The notes under the pieces: model-generated | Database searches by the model: none | Seen by the model: only the letters and a program-made list of their open reading frames with translations | Told to the model about the DNA's origin: nothing | Program-made: the position numbers and the translations under genes | In this document: in pieces, positions 32,301-34,356 of the stretch | How positions within the stretch are numbered: position 1 is the stretch's first letter | Layout: every line of letters starts with the position of its first letter | Origin: RUG14223 sp051881075 | GTDB taxonomy: Bacteria; Bacillota; Clostridia; Oscillospirales; Acutalibacteraceae | Assembly (NCBI GenBank): GCA_051881075.1 | Contig: JBJEPE010000077.1 | Span: forward strand, 1-40,616 | Reading direction: 5' to 3' | Length of the DNA stretch: 40,616 bases

Positions 32301-33626
32301 AGCGATTTGAGAGTGCTTGATAACGGAACATTCTTTAACGACACCGACGAGTACATTGTATTACTTGAGAGCATTGAGGATAGGCTGTTATCCGGTACGG
32401 TTTCCAAGTCAGACCTTGAATACGTAGTAGGCAAGTACGACCTGAGAAACGGCGAGAGCAAAAACGGCTACGACGGCGGCTTGTTAAAGTTCAAGCTTGG
32501 CAGCATAGGCGGAATTATCTGGGACGATAAGAACTATGACGGTATCCGTAATACAGGCGGCGTAAATGCAACCGAATACGGAATACAGGATATTGAGATA
32601 GTACTCACCGGCTACGGTTACGTTGACGGCGTATGGACAGAGATAGACAGCATAAGCACTATCTCTGACAAGAACGGAGAATATCTGTTTGATGACCTGC
32701 CGGCAAGCACGGTAATCGACGGCACAAGAGTACTCATGGGTTACAAGCTCAAAGTAAGCAGTATACCCGAAAACACAGCAGTAACACGCTACAAGATGAT
32801 AAGCGACACCACGGTAGACAGTGATCTTATTGCGAGAAATCTGGCACTTACCGAAGATGACGAGTACATATTGTTAGCTAAGCCGATAGGCACATCCGAC
32901 TATAGGAACGAGGCATACATTGCCGTATATGATGAGGTTGAGTATGACTTTATAGACGCTCAGAACGAAAGACACAAGGACGGCGGCTTAAAGGATATCG
33001 AAACCGGAGCCTTGAAGGGCACCGTATGGGTAGACGCAAGCCGTGACGGATTACTTGATCTTATTGAGAAGAGAGTAAATAACGTTAAGCTTACACTCAC
33101 ACAGTATTATCTGAATGACGGTACATGGACAGCCACCGACTTTACAAGAACAACAACAACTAACGCAAGCGGAGAGTATGAGTTTACCGGCCTGCCTATC
33201 TCAATAACGGTTGACGGTGAAACATATCTTGCAGGATACAAGATATGTGCCGATAACCTACCAGATAAGGCCAAGATAACCAAGTACTACGCAGGCAATG
33301 GAGAAAAAGACAGCAAGCTTAATCAGAACACAATGATGATGTCTTATCCAATCAATGAGATGGGCGGATATCTGATAGTGGCTGACAGAGACAGCACAGG
33401 CGTAAGCGAGGAGTATATCCTAAGCGGATACAATATCGTCAAGGGTGTAACCGTAGACGAATTGAACGCAGGTATTTACTACGAGAGTGATCCGATAATT
33501 GATGTAGAAGAGACAGGCGACAGCACTGACATCACACTTTTGTCATGGATCATGCTGATATCATTATCACTTGCGATTACAATGTTTCTTAAAAAGAAGA
33601 AGGAAAACGAAGAGGTCGAAAATTAA
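5226..33626 (+). CDS. Giant cell-surface protein with SdrD B-like repeats, about 9,466 aa
   Basis: One open frame of 28.4 kb without interruption. I choose the ATG at 5226 because AGGAG (5211-5215) lies 10 nt upstream; the TTG at 5217 is too close. Residues 1-38 form a Sec signal peptide (KVKR, a hydrophobic core VVSIVLSLLIVISSF, then ASA). Residues about 40-5680 are a Tyr/Asp/Asn/Thr-rich, Cys-poor beta-type ectodomain with duplicated modules and DTVILTDTLP-type strands of bacterial surface proteins. Residues about 5665-5745 are an Asp/Pro-rich hinge plus a charged helix. From about 6538 there are at least 13 SdrD B/Cna-B-like modules of the GxVWDDxNYDG type. The end is VEETGDS (9427-9433), a hydrophobic segment and KKKK: a wall-sorting-like tail without the usual Pro. 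Expected role: a cell-wall or membrane-anchored adhesin or stalk about 1 MDa in size, monocistronic. The ligand is unknown. Confidence 0.93.
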   Translation: MDDKIFHKVKRVVSIVLSLLIVISSFNLGTWVTASAAVGDDYAYGYRVMISEVLAADGIGVDGKGTPKTIGNGVESDGADDDELGGDITDKFKNSSMVFLAGKGTDGGLHFRVAAHSNFNSGSAENVRIRVTLPYLYYNSAGELVSTDVKPSDVPDKDLMGIEIYTLSLPSNNWRAGSTNAVNEESGQKYYRGNITITSATKVGNGEITASFGIRFFDSDSGEYVIPENASGLIKVDMEYSSYWDDNGKYHGGWSTSEDYTNRSMIVINSNLEWQGEVEAIPTVPTDEGDWTFPTMWDKYNYMVYKMTVTNTSTTKDSRIDSFALTNFTYSTIGNTQNPRGVEEIDMMQWCYNSETGEIIKNELIDGLPQYSAKDTMFIGQPNEGGILIYDVSDYEESEWRNWDWEKFTDIPLQPLPYKYLTMGQSIIEIGREQGSEDGVIYSEEMAEELNEAGSHVYSSRTFIYAIPFPNNFNLLRGMNNKLRYIPTIYFGTTDIAWSKSRYENAEWSRRTLDMEHDKYIIDNETDEKVELSETYVGSYDEYYLGGFSNKSNIPIFDASATDALPEYFELSEIEFTMAPDTEKVANRINSPYANLGDWFKVTQDKDDTLEVNETAYEVVTDASELLAFTFIDEATGNKVSKTIGELGIKLVEQPQAADGTRTWKLSVGDKLTTLTGYTFANEFNIRFKERIEKYSKFNDNSYIKVIGKFPYHWKYPNTLTTSYLYKYYMLATPGYEEGYYSELNYAMRHEDKDEDFDKYASKDTPLPVTATYITEEPKPKVDPYGVYYDTSLGKEYKSKVQDVILNVKSAAARFYLNNDGRSELAPGSYFAFNGLLVSERIIIGYDDNGVAIMSDDAYTGGLYTDHIRISKELFATAESLDSITFMGYKRKDGATVTSESYVLSFDLESAPSGTVKFSDLVNVDASGTITPVSPYVTIDGNGDVIIDKGLWESLGIQYLNGGFMKLGTYPPQISTSNNAYIEMFGTPNIERVLYVHSSWESRVNFEGYKNAHATVNSDGSVWLDDYFKDYVSKGDAVLNIARIKPLLTADVVWNGKEKPTMSVPGRNTAPYYKFTVQNQSEQDAGEVNVDIVLKTAGANPGPDDVDIDPLVGFDTYYICISPSVFKGETGTLNRIELYDYTKDPLHGDAPSVSLDWNYISTSCVQPDGTIKIAVKNDDGVSLWSNAITMLKQIRLVYDNFSKLVRDEKMLEIEVHGLTDWADSHPADVSFSPALQYNAAYQSTETAVMDIMELGLNVNGYANWTKPSGDTLTDHTVTAPNKIKTAWYDMWAENTSLSHAGALTLKYDMESVGNKWYYDDSEIILKGFDTKKIVIDKSHETAGKLTSVELYDYNYNYDDQGGTIDPDTLPENAGKHIVIDIDTLISKYDTDGDGCFELDIENAPEFAGIERLKYIYYNFSDFNEDVTKENGLAFLSSYYGDTDWFDNLILSGTLTPIRKRLKPGDGKATIYVARPALDVTAHIRYDDVVESTHPSSASGSTTPNTDGNYTILGVPYNRDYVYYLEFTNNSISILDDTRIKIDIPYGNNVDKSRNGSELDTGFHVTDIKIYKALIDQYSGYEPELFKTGFKNIIIKGKDQNGLDVGEPLTLDINVDADGNVSFTDKYEGLTYYYTGDVLDIPESILQHYGIYFVTNVELNGEKFVVTDVDGDKAAGNKRWIEFYGYNDSPFDTYDTLVVNTYNYLDSTELMPIPWALHLGRLDDANKWKYQVRCIDTTTAYITRMYFDTILSVFYNDDTLYEKATLNSNNERYDENGNRVKSNTVVDDKYTPNANLTGLTGKKYTYISRAVEDMRYEWAYGIGHHSVIWGEDFDDDRSSNYNYDDYDNSELEVGYKALGSIGVDFRQMNNVGKNYPKMGVNISYPDRSKVGNFYQTHESMDYVRTQSMNTAATVNIQVDIPEGSFDTYYLKCDPRTKGYINYITVVMEDGSTYKILGSDIDQNYTAKESNEYGNFARINLVDITASMNTCFTDNSSANEKYYYIEPNRYVYDNDKLYVKAKNGNTKSERVLVKTVYINIDINQKQNHVDEDGNVIANNPDFSSWYEAYDDSTQIMFEITGRFIRLENGVITATTDLTIGNKMHLSDYDYEVNTDEDTGVKTLDVTNTTETDTVRSRVRTESGAGNTLANNPRSNWSYHNKYYSWYWFVVYYNQIGWRQHERDGAAGHLYSVARYVVVNDQDVVLKGVHGNTEWDADDAVEFSQAFTDNGTTKYENTHDIAYYRVPSTTEADELKYHGKHNLAWYLDQNTYFGGTRRLIIDNYYTFSDGIVNKGGGMYRVDGNNWMDRLSYSDTVILTDTLPVIRPDATYDFYGYLTDSIDLSPEIMKYLQEIELTIQAKDFDGSVSQTDTFILNNVNADIKDNFTLTGDGKYTLTFDNSASPVTDPIDATTGSAPASPTDPTPGDGTTPQTLYTFNKATGTLVLSKYAFVTSYKLILKDIYGTGEYTRELTDKPKEDKHDTSSKIDVTIHGKPYTVKKKDPDKDGTNTIDSATYTYYDEENPYTTKKDTSRQMGYLLSFGAGYQIWETTKKLSEVLAKYGDDYYNNELYRFGEINGDGVYQYAVGYTEESSKTDHYSAKDFVSNETKTNDASGNVLTQSDNLYPNVLEYSVKIYNQYREPTDDPKDRSARISVANTTNELRYARPYHSDQYFRMISLSINKEILEGDWFHVSKCQLTMDNGAVIPLQITPDPSINNTVFNGYNSTLGVYEVSVGALITDVYDGRTYQYYAVDIDKVLREIYLSGTDILNRYIKKEGVGSQKYIDNSTTDGKQYVSAFVKSFVLNFAATNPSRYLPETTLDNGQYITADKLEGYTYKYSGIYVDRNEEEYKNNVWTNNSTPTFGKNYHDYSEYESYAHLSGSFTSIDANANVWNFQRKDIRELAVYYLSNLVGTLISGMSRDVIDFESHTGKSLAHDADALTNLTAIIADNKHLSPYDTVEYTLTVGASSDSDIPLEHTYAEFSVPAGQRIVKWEIASSVPDPSSTLKSGFLTTYVDIDGVTAKLTNYADSSNNTVISTVESIKNVDYTFDSTGTEAYYRTLTVSFGDGALTNDVANKSFDGRTFDHLLPGESITIRVYTQLTDELKTTYNPSITLTPSGNTMLTTQFTSDSTVLTNQGQRRSTTYKAWAEPKHSYPEYKIDFPTWTDGDGKSTAWFSAAGDTAGTYNTIKNPYMTDKYTIYPATQQAQYYAQINASLDIQTISPVSLKYEFDNPKREYDSQPAKITVSNITHETSSYSDTIEVAVSFMDRKYDNLRGFYLTKDVEVSGNEFVLGDIDIYYWYDGGWINQKDFIDTYGASDGNFTAGPLMQVERVKWVYNDIKEFDSNVVYTDNNKIKQNLPNVVLEGKSRYEDVRASTMPTVTNGDYTAVQSPTYTAYVSATIIDYHKHTFDHQIQQTGDSGRIDHDVYLVNDSSITKTVWRESPVLTVHEQVFTNAEDAFAQYDENRTQKTSYRPNEVIYQKSTLINNEAKYNNGVQASEQGCLFNPVYYDKLPEYLSSKALENGNVSINNTIENDDIVIKWFRPVKDSKGTPLKDSNGNYTYEEVDYANLLDDGVGVEFYLASTTTGYEDYDFGGAFVYNDGYTIPSGGAGKYFNDIKSDTTNTYKVKYTVYEYRVRWNQGAIDAGKSIFWLDDDGNPKSDEYGNLLAKDGIRFEIGDKLEISYKATIREDNLPMVYTASTYESDTATYNPNTADAAANLAKTPVHPAYFPRVGEYYSYGVNYGTYYFHVGANAYPMLEQGVVNKNLSADNSPNTYGTAYVKNSNITMDMDYLIHDIGFSGDKPKQVDRWEAFNTSVSFFPGTAADTVLPPDGRANYSDYWRPDIHGTNNIVGDYDMKEAYNMQKAIYHATYTTATVNMLPVSIGFSNSSGNPRDWYTYIMKNRNAAGPIWLYTKSSNGTTTYNENDIPASGSNTASWQSSLYNKTTSPIIWSETRLHLQKAWLTSSSEMVAQEGHIKLEATSGDYTQNLSNPLYRMDESSLYYTYNTPNATGDWQSWAEYRNIVSDYTDTTGIAALEYNERFDIKLQAYNYGDWDLDGVDMTYVFGYGVEPMFDENGKIIIKSAQLKGTDETSNTNPPEMSILDLDSSLYNVEIIQTPSSRDVRYLAPKQPQDAARTASGDLNDSSLNYYTADECVPWVVRITLKTTLGRWFNRGTDNNRYNFEIVLQGHIVDTNAKGEWYDQLITMPYVKEGSENHYYYQIYDIDSLDGATRNTPNNQAGGMDTMWTPVEWHGYGGGYHIALKENHSYCPSRYNLVYSASSPNTQSVNGHNVQSNEIYYSLTQIDNVIQTTDGKYYKGTSFPYGKASDINRAALIGTMAVNAEPFIRTWTTISDVDYETKQPTDLYGTESHEYYIDAEGEQSFINVHVENKMWLEEYASNGTVDSKQISGINNGWIAMVKDLYDVYQENGKYPDSELALQRQYNNYQVNGGYMGSIIAPVLTVYLPYGLTPLSKTATGSSRFTHDNAENALKRVNFVIYDRDGNEVLDNDQYDATASYEIYTDEDGIKRGRYKVVISAKKGMITKATGDSYVNDYDYRPTIESGELYTFAIRTISESIPELDVKDESGNWIEDDSLANNYNMLKTFITSRIEDFRFITDDDERFNTSHKYIDVSVSPDGKTITTTRTSGNPYTVTSDAHSLIYLVNDVENAVNTRHPTTTNEKHQYAVIEDNRKDAVRKSYPTVYYPYTHHLDGHYDVCMPAFTTGNLPEYSLVKKEPYPRLTNLPYDFESTFWGEQKIYQETPARSVATDTDIQDQSEWLEIRNLEFYGDKGRSNLYLPLDDMKQLNLNGSLTHDVFSTPSTVYGVADTGLVNTLKIGIRKANLKLYNYVTDTSTEEFKENFGTTNVTSKSGGYIIDALGGTCDSQNYTGNGTVELRAKYKEPDTVYQYGNILWYNSLIKNEPTIKGDFTEQSAIYHAQMHYTLDLPRGVTYWEEDNIDEDYYIEYYNYYTDNDPDKDSAGYVPKPTRYTPSEWLAIGGYVDLVKIEDNHRELYDKADKQHYPQGERLIFAITTPPTAGFDTSNDDTFASGEKPAGFFDSGSFITIKVKTRVNNNETQETISVDEDLGEWTPRDENTSNPADNTAASLMNSERPYHSEAFVSLQNTDGKYAVVRDTTATDNSYVTFVTREKDPDTGDLIYKDHDGNVVTINDTTAKLLYDSNDFNFDKQVAFVLHYRHEVWDNNPASLINTITPPIGVTLIDDDINGDGKYGDRYATSASAYINILKPDSTVRTDTTSVRIQVSDPDNKIKLVEDPHIKSIKVMQNNIDQATNNGAAVNTFTLNYDVPSYGNRKVSTEYGIPTANAGKNEIEINIGEITTGNWVLPTSTDYGYVHEQYNDAFTRILNEQLRVYMYILVSADPTEEYTKLGSNTGFTHPTTPVDDDFYYDQPTDSSLWVQIGKADGYKISENATIQIKSEGAKLFDGVDLSRISCTAEQLADLKTSPGTHIRQIRWVIRTQAFSEELYRELYGDGNGNLQYEWREVTVKDTKTGKTYYKMLHHTDESFTVWNDYNDDLTDETYNKWEDSEDFRQSVIAEVRELEYQQWYNTYFNPDGSRKDGIVFQPFTFDQTVDTRFIYLDSDTDAVYQTVTDPDTGDTSQVLVSGTKGLFKRHLEQFKMTDFTRDTAPMYFPVPTGFRLNVDADEGPDPDSDPTDPSNPNNPVNLTDPESIPLTGNETEEELKEREQAIKDYQAALKAYDKAVEEYNQAIVDAVGIQEMDDIDPQRYHTDKLNDNVLKNSAHVTFETSSLHTDIVATLHINHFVQAYQKYDDYKWVAADEPARSGYYLDPEVPWLMIDISAYYFSGSVLDGYKWTTDIKSINPEIGKVLKYKVELSNLSQPVVNLYSEDDQSFADKCTNPTITVALPVLERLKESDFEYVTWYATPTDAAMADPDKVNGDGKYTSETAEIVTDLEEGTTQTFNLIDEDNGDSRSIEGYYIGQGYKSMPVTEIDGDVVNYVEYAHNLDDVNPQWTWHVVQDVPVVDDDGNAVTDDKGRPIYKECYVDVGDNTVQLTSIMTPSNQTDDTLTEVDVNIPRFNVQPINLTDQNRTVLNYYYTGQLLPGQRIVLEFMLPIDADYGNTVATNLLQCKAFGFKDGSFRPYLKEANSGVTADAYEIDSRDVNGENGVDDMAITKPAAAFQFARENIIYQNKKSSSELDYEFNSIPVRVTEGGTYEYALSLTNGGSVNDTTKYTNLVMYDILPFAGDYKAKGELDPLDNQLKKVYRGSQWNGWLIADMDNFILTKYDGQEAQETEGTTDGTSSSGSDIIDDPADVDNTTVIDQEDYDIWVGPIVKQDGKFILKMTTEQLVDASGNPVFNEDGTPCMVEVPDPEAMPSIIQTQGGSAWWYTMFGNDGNKSRYFVRLSDLIEQGKEQSDYEEIIKGIRTLWVELRNPETGEQLELLPDQSYKLTFKMRAPINVNQVVGDAQVYNKLVEKFKDTADMDPDAIKDLEEQLKNMTDDDVYNAQLSGYAGWNTYALHYNLENGTMNTSGAIENKRAGVFLIAPEERSYIGGYVWNDISYDDSFLNEGNYVYNPNNNRYILENKVFNYDTNQWEMSPNAVDVNYDNVIDEKDDPGVNGVLVELLTQNGNAVNTNGEAIVDDPEPETNKDLNDIRYALIVDKPYTNEQRANKDYEYVKSDAILQQRYVYTSKEPVTYVTESDVNGNNGYYMLSNLEEGKYYLRYTFPDDHSRYSITTRSTGHSIVDENGKPVLSFKEGTPIAVYRDGELIYITGDDVLNSDTATAAEKQDILDTRAKYSLTCEYEAKKISEQGKLVVVTVDTVEAKRFRTYDEEGKAIFENEEELKAAWNAYDAQQNSYNLGCARAYIYSGTAWLDETYLTSSDPSDPEYDSDGMMGTPQAEERLNDIKVTAYEVTEILDDDGNVIDRVISKDVAIDGDGNPAITYTSTKYREYKKTAEVPDGNYAGYFEMRLMPNKKYILKAEDNLDVRIVRVTPDNPTGEAIIIKPTPLTYSDDPLEIQRDNDILRSVDGVRTQIITVYVPRDTDTNLPVYDGDEYNDDGQNFKIFERLGLGYVDGSRGFIGQKVWDDANYNGIYDLGEIGLENVQLTLESYYYDDDDPDNPKWVKITNADGTDKLKYEKTTAAGAYRFQNVKSFYVKDSTDVNAKKYITGYRVYVSETDTAENRLYFRDYAITKYKMNAHTQTSDESMLDYYARLANNSDLMLESVGGKHYMAGDDWYDYGYEYGYENVTDIYNEPTYVKYNYDAGWSKIIIAGEITSDHYNDAETVQKNCKVLADSNGTVRYYDYGSAQQLLDYNFGMTKREYSTITGYVFDDKNYNGLWDFEDANGNGVWDAKTYTDRNSDGKWSFTDTNGNGILDPGESYEAISAYEGGEPGMSNIPVTLERYFRNDSGQMVYYDEVTVNTNILGQYTFNFVKTAITARNTITTQYTADNKAIEPLLIDNNGNIDTVNGKVRLAYYRIKTTGKDGYVITRYRQNDPDTATGKDHTQNVPTSTHEWYINDDGDIIYASNEPFADSHLAAYEYDFITSAGTQRESIRTSTGTVTPYSVTDYLTSPKDGDFFITAENSEFEFFEPYMLFDGLPTDGTYEDKANYLNAYDYIKAVNYYGFDAGLKEQEYGSVSGIVWNDADYDGTLNTNEAGIANVQVELLRYYYNGSRWIQDIDFSTKYKTEQNKDSILKTNAKGEYKFTNLPTYVTVASGNNSEIYLAGYKVVIKDLMQAELKRTVNNISVNGGAAKTIYEPTYFATKYWNDADPDVTYSKLYVTNLMDIEDSLRTESLPITLLKSDDEYMIIAKLADDSFENNTNYIRTVTNIKTYDGAAGKVKDYDIVTARDYVHMDAGLMVEGRTTTGKVPTVKGVLFIDNNYNGVYEKALGDKPIKNVSVKLIGYYYDINERTFKEIPADYIRYTNVVKTDANGIYTFTNIPTHIAINGHDMLAYYRITTDELTSLLNTTISSAQAATTGLTQNTQYGATYYMGAGLNNNGYIVSEDQTLAYYNTNTKCQYTINGKAYPITGAMTAPNAGDFFIIATDVTDASDKNTPYVLYDYKDGLSRPKAYDITVAEDQEDNIYNAGVKAYETNSTTITGFVWDDTKTYDGYAEMKNINKNTVPVQDGTTTLNGIPGVVVYLEQYYVGSDGKIYLSDDTKLNADGNTYYDKAVTDANGKYKFNAVPSFADKVEYIKGVPYVNRYLALYRVRMESLTIGDTTYAATYYKQTEKDGYINSDIYVSKSTVTSSSLTANYTAAVSDDKTTGILSDLDMNARGEFIVIAKKAQIAKNTDVENNNAYENSLNTYYTRVYDGTTYDLLVSQSDANHNAGLVKYESAKVSGYVWDDVDYDGIRDSGENAITLEDGKAASLNVVLEQYYYKNGTLTKIKDLMTTATSTADGYYEFTEVPTFVDVTEGGKPVRYIAHYAVKLAQDDALADVEHNYVITRFKNDTQPSDVDSDLYYENYYMTTDTTGAKQLFVVAKCVTDDTVKNDPYVFRYDGVRTDGEYGANAYYDILKSHDEENINGGFKKLATGDITGIAWDDKNYDGYHDITDSEPRIKDVVVKAYKFYYDGKAWQEAKDENGKQIVYTELTDTNGVYTFSALPVAHVVFDSKKASSVYPAGYKLYAGSIPHGYGVTDLYRHQTNGNDLAVDTLSLLDDDEYVVLSNEASQGASNGSINKDSTGKIGTTVYDPAANIPTISKGGYDMGFIYGKSTITGIIWDDKNFDGIKNAADEDTETPAEDGIAGAVVELEVYMFVDGEWKPDTANTAKVNKTAVTDENGKYTFVNLPTYFIGQDGTASLYGYKLKADLNSVDAGYKVTKYMAAGTDISVIDSHIDKSADGYMTPDYLITSTRISASDKGLYESKYIAEYDGNYYDVLTPVSYDSYHGGFVKDKLQSISGFVWDDADYNGLYDPETELPLENIVIQLMRYISKDGVNFEPDNTATATDAQAATGTDATPANTAAETTTDADGNYTFGDLPTHVYINGEKYIYGYRIRMKVPYDYAITKLHAANNNGTAVDSDLRVLDNGTFFNDTDEYIVLLESIEDRLLSGTVSKSDLEYVVGKYDLRNGESKNGYDGGLLKFKLGSIGGIIWDDKNYDGIRNTGGVNATEYGIQDIEIVLTGYGYVDGVWTEIDSISTISDKNGEYLFDDLPASTVIDGTRVLMGYKLKVSSIPENTAVTRYKMISDTTVDSDLIARNLALTEDDEYILLAKPIGTSDYRNEAYIAVYDEVEYDFIDAQNERHKDGGLKDIETGALKGTVWVDASRDGLLDLIEKRVNNVKLTLTQYYLNDGTWTATDFTRTTTTNASGEYEFTGLPISITVDGETYLAGYKICADNLPDKAKITKYYAGNGEKDSKLNQNTMMMSYPINEMGGYLIVADRDSTGVSEEYILSGYNIVKGVTVDELNAGIYYESDPIIDVEETGDSTDITLLSWIMLISLSLAITMFLKKKKENEEVEN
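8562..11500 (+). repeat. Diverged duplicated modules in the N-terminal ectodomain
   Basis: Three segments open alike: GFDTYYICIS (residue 1113, base 8562), GFDTKKIVID (about residue 1326) and SFDTYYLKCD (about residue 1923). The first two continue in register: LNRIELYDY against LTSVELYDY, later IRLVYDNFS against LKYIYYNFS, and finally LTDW against DTDW. The third continues YINYITVVMEDG. They look like old internal duplications of one beta domain. The second carries an acidic DTDGDGCFELD calcium-loop-like motif near residue 1393. Confidence 0.55.
22225..22455 (+). other. Pro-rich hinge and helical segment within the giant protein
   Basis: Residues about 5667-5695 are Asp/Pro/Asn rich (DPDSDPTDPSNPNNP). 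About 45 residues follow with heptad-like charge and Ala/Leu/Tyr spacing (EEELKEREQAIKDYQAALKA, then YDKAVEEYNQAI), the only clear coiled-coil candidate in the protein. It probably marks a boundary between two ectodomain blocks. An IPLTG pentapeptide lies at the junction (5696). Confidence 0.6.
24837..33500 (+). repeat. Array of at least 13 SdrD B-like modules
   Basis: Modules open with G-x-V/I-W-D/N-D-x-x-Y-D/N-G, then N-V/I-x-V-x-L, and later T-D-x-N-G-x-Y-x-F-x-x-L/V-P. Starts by base (residue): 24837 (6538), 25785 (6854, variant TAWLDE), 26430 (7069), 27171 (7316), 28113 (7630), 28821 (7866), 29508 (8095), 30237 (8338), 30831 (8536), 31374 (8717), 31926 (8901), 32499 (9092), 33006 (9261). 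Acidic loops such as DKNYDG suggest calcium binding, as in the staphylococcal Sdr B domains. The period falls from about 315 to about 170-190 residues toward the C-terminus. The 27171 module has an insert with three EF-hand-like loops (DANGNGVWD, DRNSDGKWS, DTNGNGILDPGE). Confidence 0.88.
33501..33626 (+). other. Degenerate cell-wall sorting signal of the giant protein
   Basis: VEETGDSTD is followed by about 22 hydrophobic residues (LLSWIMLISLSLAITMF) and LKKKKENEEVEN. The layout is that of a sortase substrate: motif, membrane span, positive tail. The motif lacks the Pro of LPxTG, so recognition by a non-canonical sortase, or plain membrane anchoring, is possible. Confidence 0.65.
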
Positions 33627-33670
33627 CATCGCAAATAAGTAGAGCCGTTATTAACACAACGACACGAACA

Positions 33671-34114
33671 CTTATCGGTTGATAAATCCCTCTGCACAAT
33701 GTGGCGAGGGTACCCAGTAAGCCTCATTTTTGAACACGATCCCGATAAGCGGCGAGACGACTTCTCATCTTCCCTCAGACTTTTAAGCAACGGTTATCAA
33801 GAGTAATCCTGATAAGGCTGATACATACAAGGCGGTATGTTTGGGCTTAAGCGTGTAACTTGTATAACAGTGCGGTAAACCCACAAAGGCAAATACCCAC
33901 TTGCACCAAGCTTTTTACACGGCTTGCGGTGGAAAGAGGAAAAAGCATAGAAACCCCCTATCAAAGAGTATGTAAACATCTACGGCTGATTTATCGGCTA
34001 TAAGATAAAGCGAGCTTTTGCAGTGTGATTTTACACCGCAGAACAAGCTTATTGATACCCAAACGATATACAAACTAAAGAGCGACAGACAGAAAGGTCT
34101 GCCGCTCTTTTTTT
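33671..34114 (+). ncRNA. Candidate structured RNA or structured 3' UTR after the giant gene
   Basis: No gene fits 33627-34114, but complementary segments are dense. CTTATCGG (33671-33678) pairs with CCGATAAG (33742-33749), enclosing CCCTC/GAGGG (33688-33692/33706-33710) and an inner CAC-aat-GTG. GAGA/TCTC is at 33754-33766, TTATCA/TGATAA at 33794-33815, ACATAC/GTATGT at 33823-33840 and TTTATC/GATAAA at 33990-34009. A composite hairpin spans 34013-34049 (AGCTT, TGC and GTGT stems). All end at a strong terminator. It could be an independent RNA or a 3' UTR of the giant transcript; I see no clear promoter just upstream. It matches no RNA family I can name with confidence. Its size is in the range of the large ornate RNAs known in Firmicutes. 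Confidence 0.4.
34077..34114 (+). terminator. Strong terminator closing the giant-gene/structured-RNA region
   Basis: AAAGAGCG (34077-34084) pairs with CGCTCTTT (34103-34110), and CAGAC with GTCTG inside it, around an AGAAAG loop. A run of seven T follows the final C. It would end + strand transcription coming from the giant gene or the candidate RNA. Confidence 0.88.
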
Positions 34115-34259
34115 GCAACAAAAACTCTTGCTAAGCCGGGAGATTTAAAAAGTTAAGCTAGGAGTATAAAAAGAAAAACTCCGATGTTAAAATAAGATAG
34201 GTTTGCAACCAAAAGATATAACCGGGCAACCCATTTTGAGTTGCCCGATGTCTCTTTTT
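34115..34259 (+). repeat. Interspersed element copy A, with 3' terminator-like hairpin
   Basis: Copy A aligns over about 100 nt with copy B at 38695-38825. Shared blocks are GCAAC, CTAAGC, TTAA, the ATGTTAAAATAA block, AGGT and TGC. AAAACTC occurs twice (34121-34127, 34175-34181) and both copies can pair with the central GAGATTT (34140-34146), so the two folds exclude each other. It ends in CGGGCAAC/GTTGCCCG (34223-34247) plus a T-rich tail, a good + strand terminator. Orientation of function is unsure. Family unidentified. Confidence 0.6.
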
Positions 34260-34307
34260 GAGGCCGGTTGTGCGGCAGCCTCATGTTTTGGACTAGATAA
34301 CCAAAAC
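34260..34307. other. Two small hairpins downstream of the KASIII-like genes
   Basis: GAGGCCG...CGGC..CCTC (34260-34282) and GTTTTGG-(9 nt)-CCAAAAC (34285-34307) lie between copy A and the 3' end of the minus-strand cluster. Neither has a clear T run on the minus strand, so they are weak terminator candidates for that cluster. Confidence 0.4.
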
Positions 34308-34356
34308 AACAAAAAATTAGGAAATTATATATAAAGAATGATGTTAAACACGTATG

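Noticed and set aside
5300..33500. Many minus-strand and out-of-frame open stretches of 60-160 codons inside the giant gene, the longest near 20244-20726 and 24513-24968.
   Set aside because: They are Tyr/Ile/Val-rich shadows of the giant frame, lack ribosome sites and promoters, and show no domain character.
33872..34052. GCGGTAAACCC (33872-33882) and GCAGAACAAGCTTAT (34038-34052) recall conserved pieces of RNase P RNA.
   Set aside because: The essential GAGGAAAGTCC element is missing upstream and the overall order does not fit; probably coincidence.
33915..34121. Minus-strand 68-codon frame across the terminator, and a similar one at 38521-38724.
   Set aside because: Both start with TTG inside the GCAAC/terminator junction of the interspersed element and are artefacts of those hairpins.
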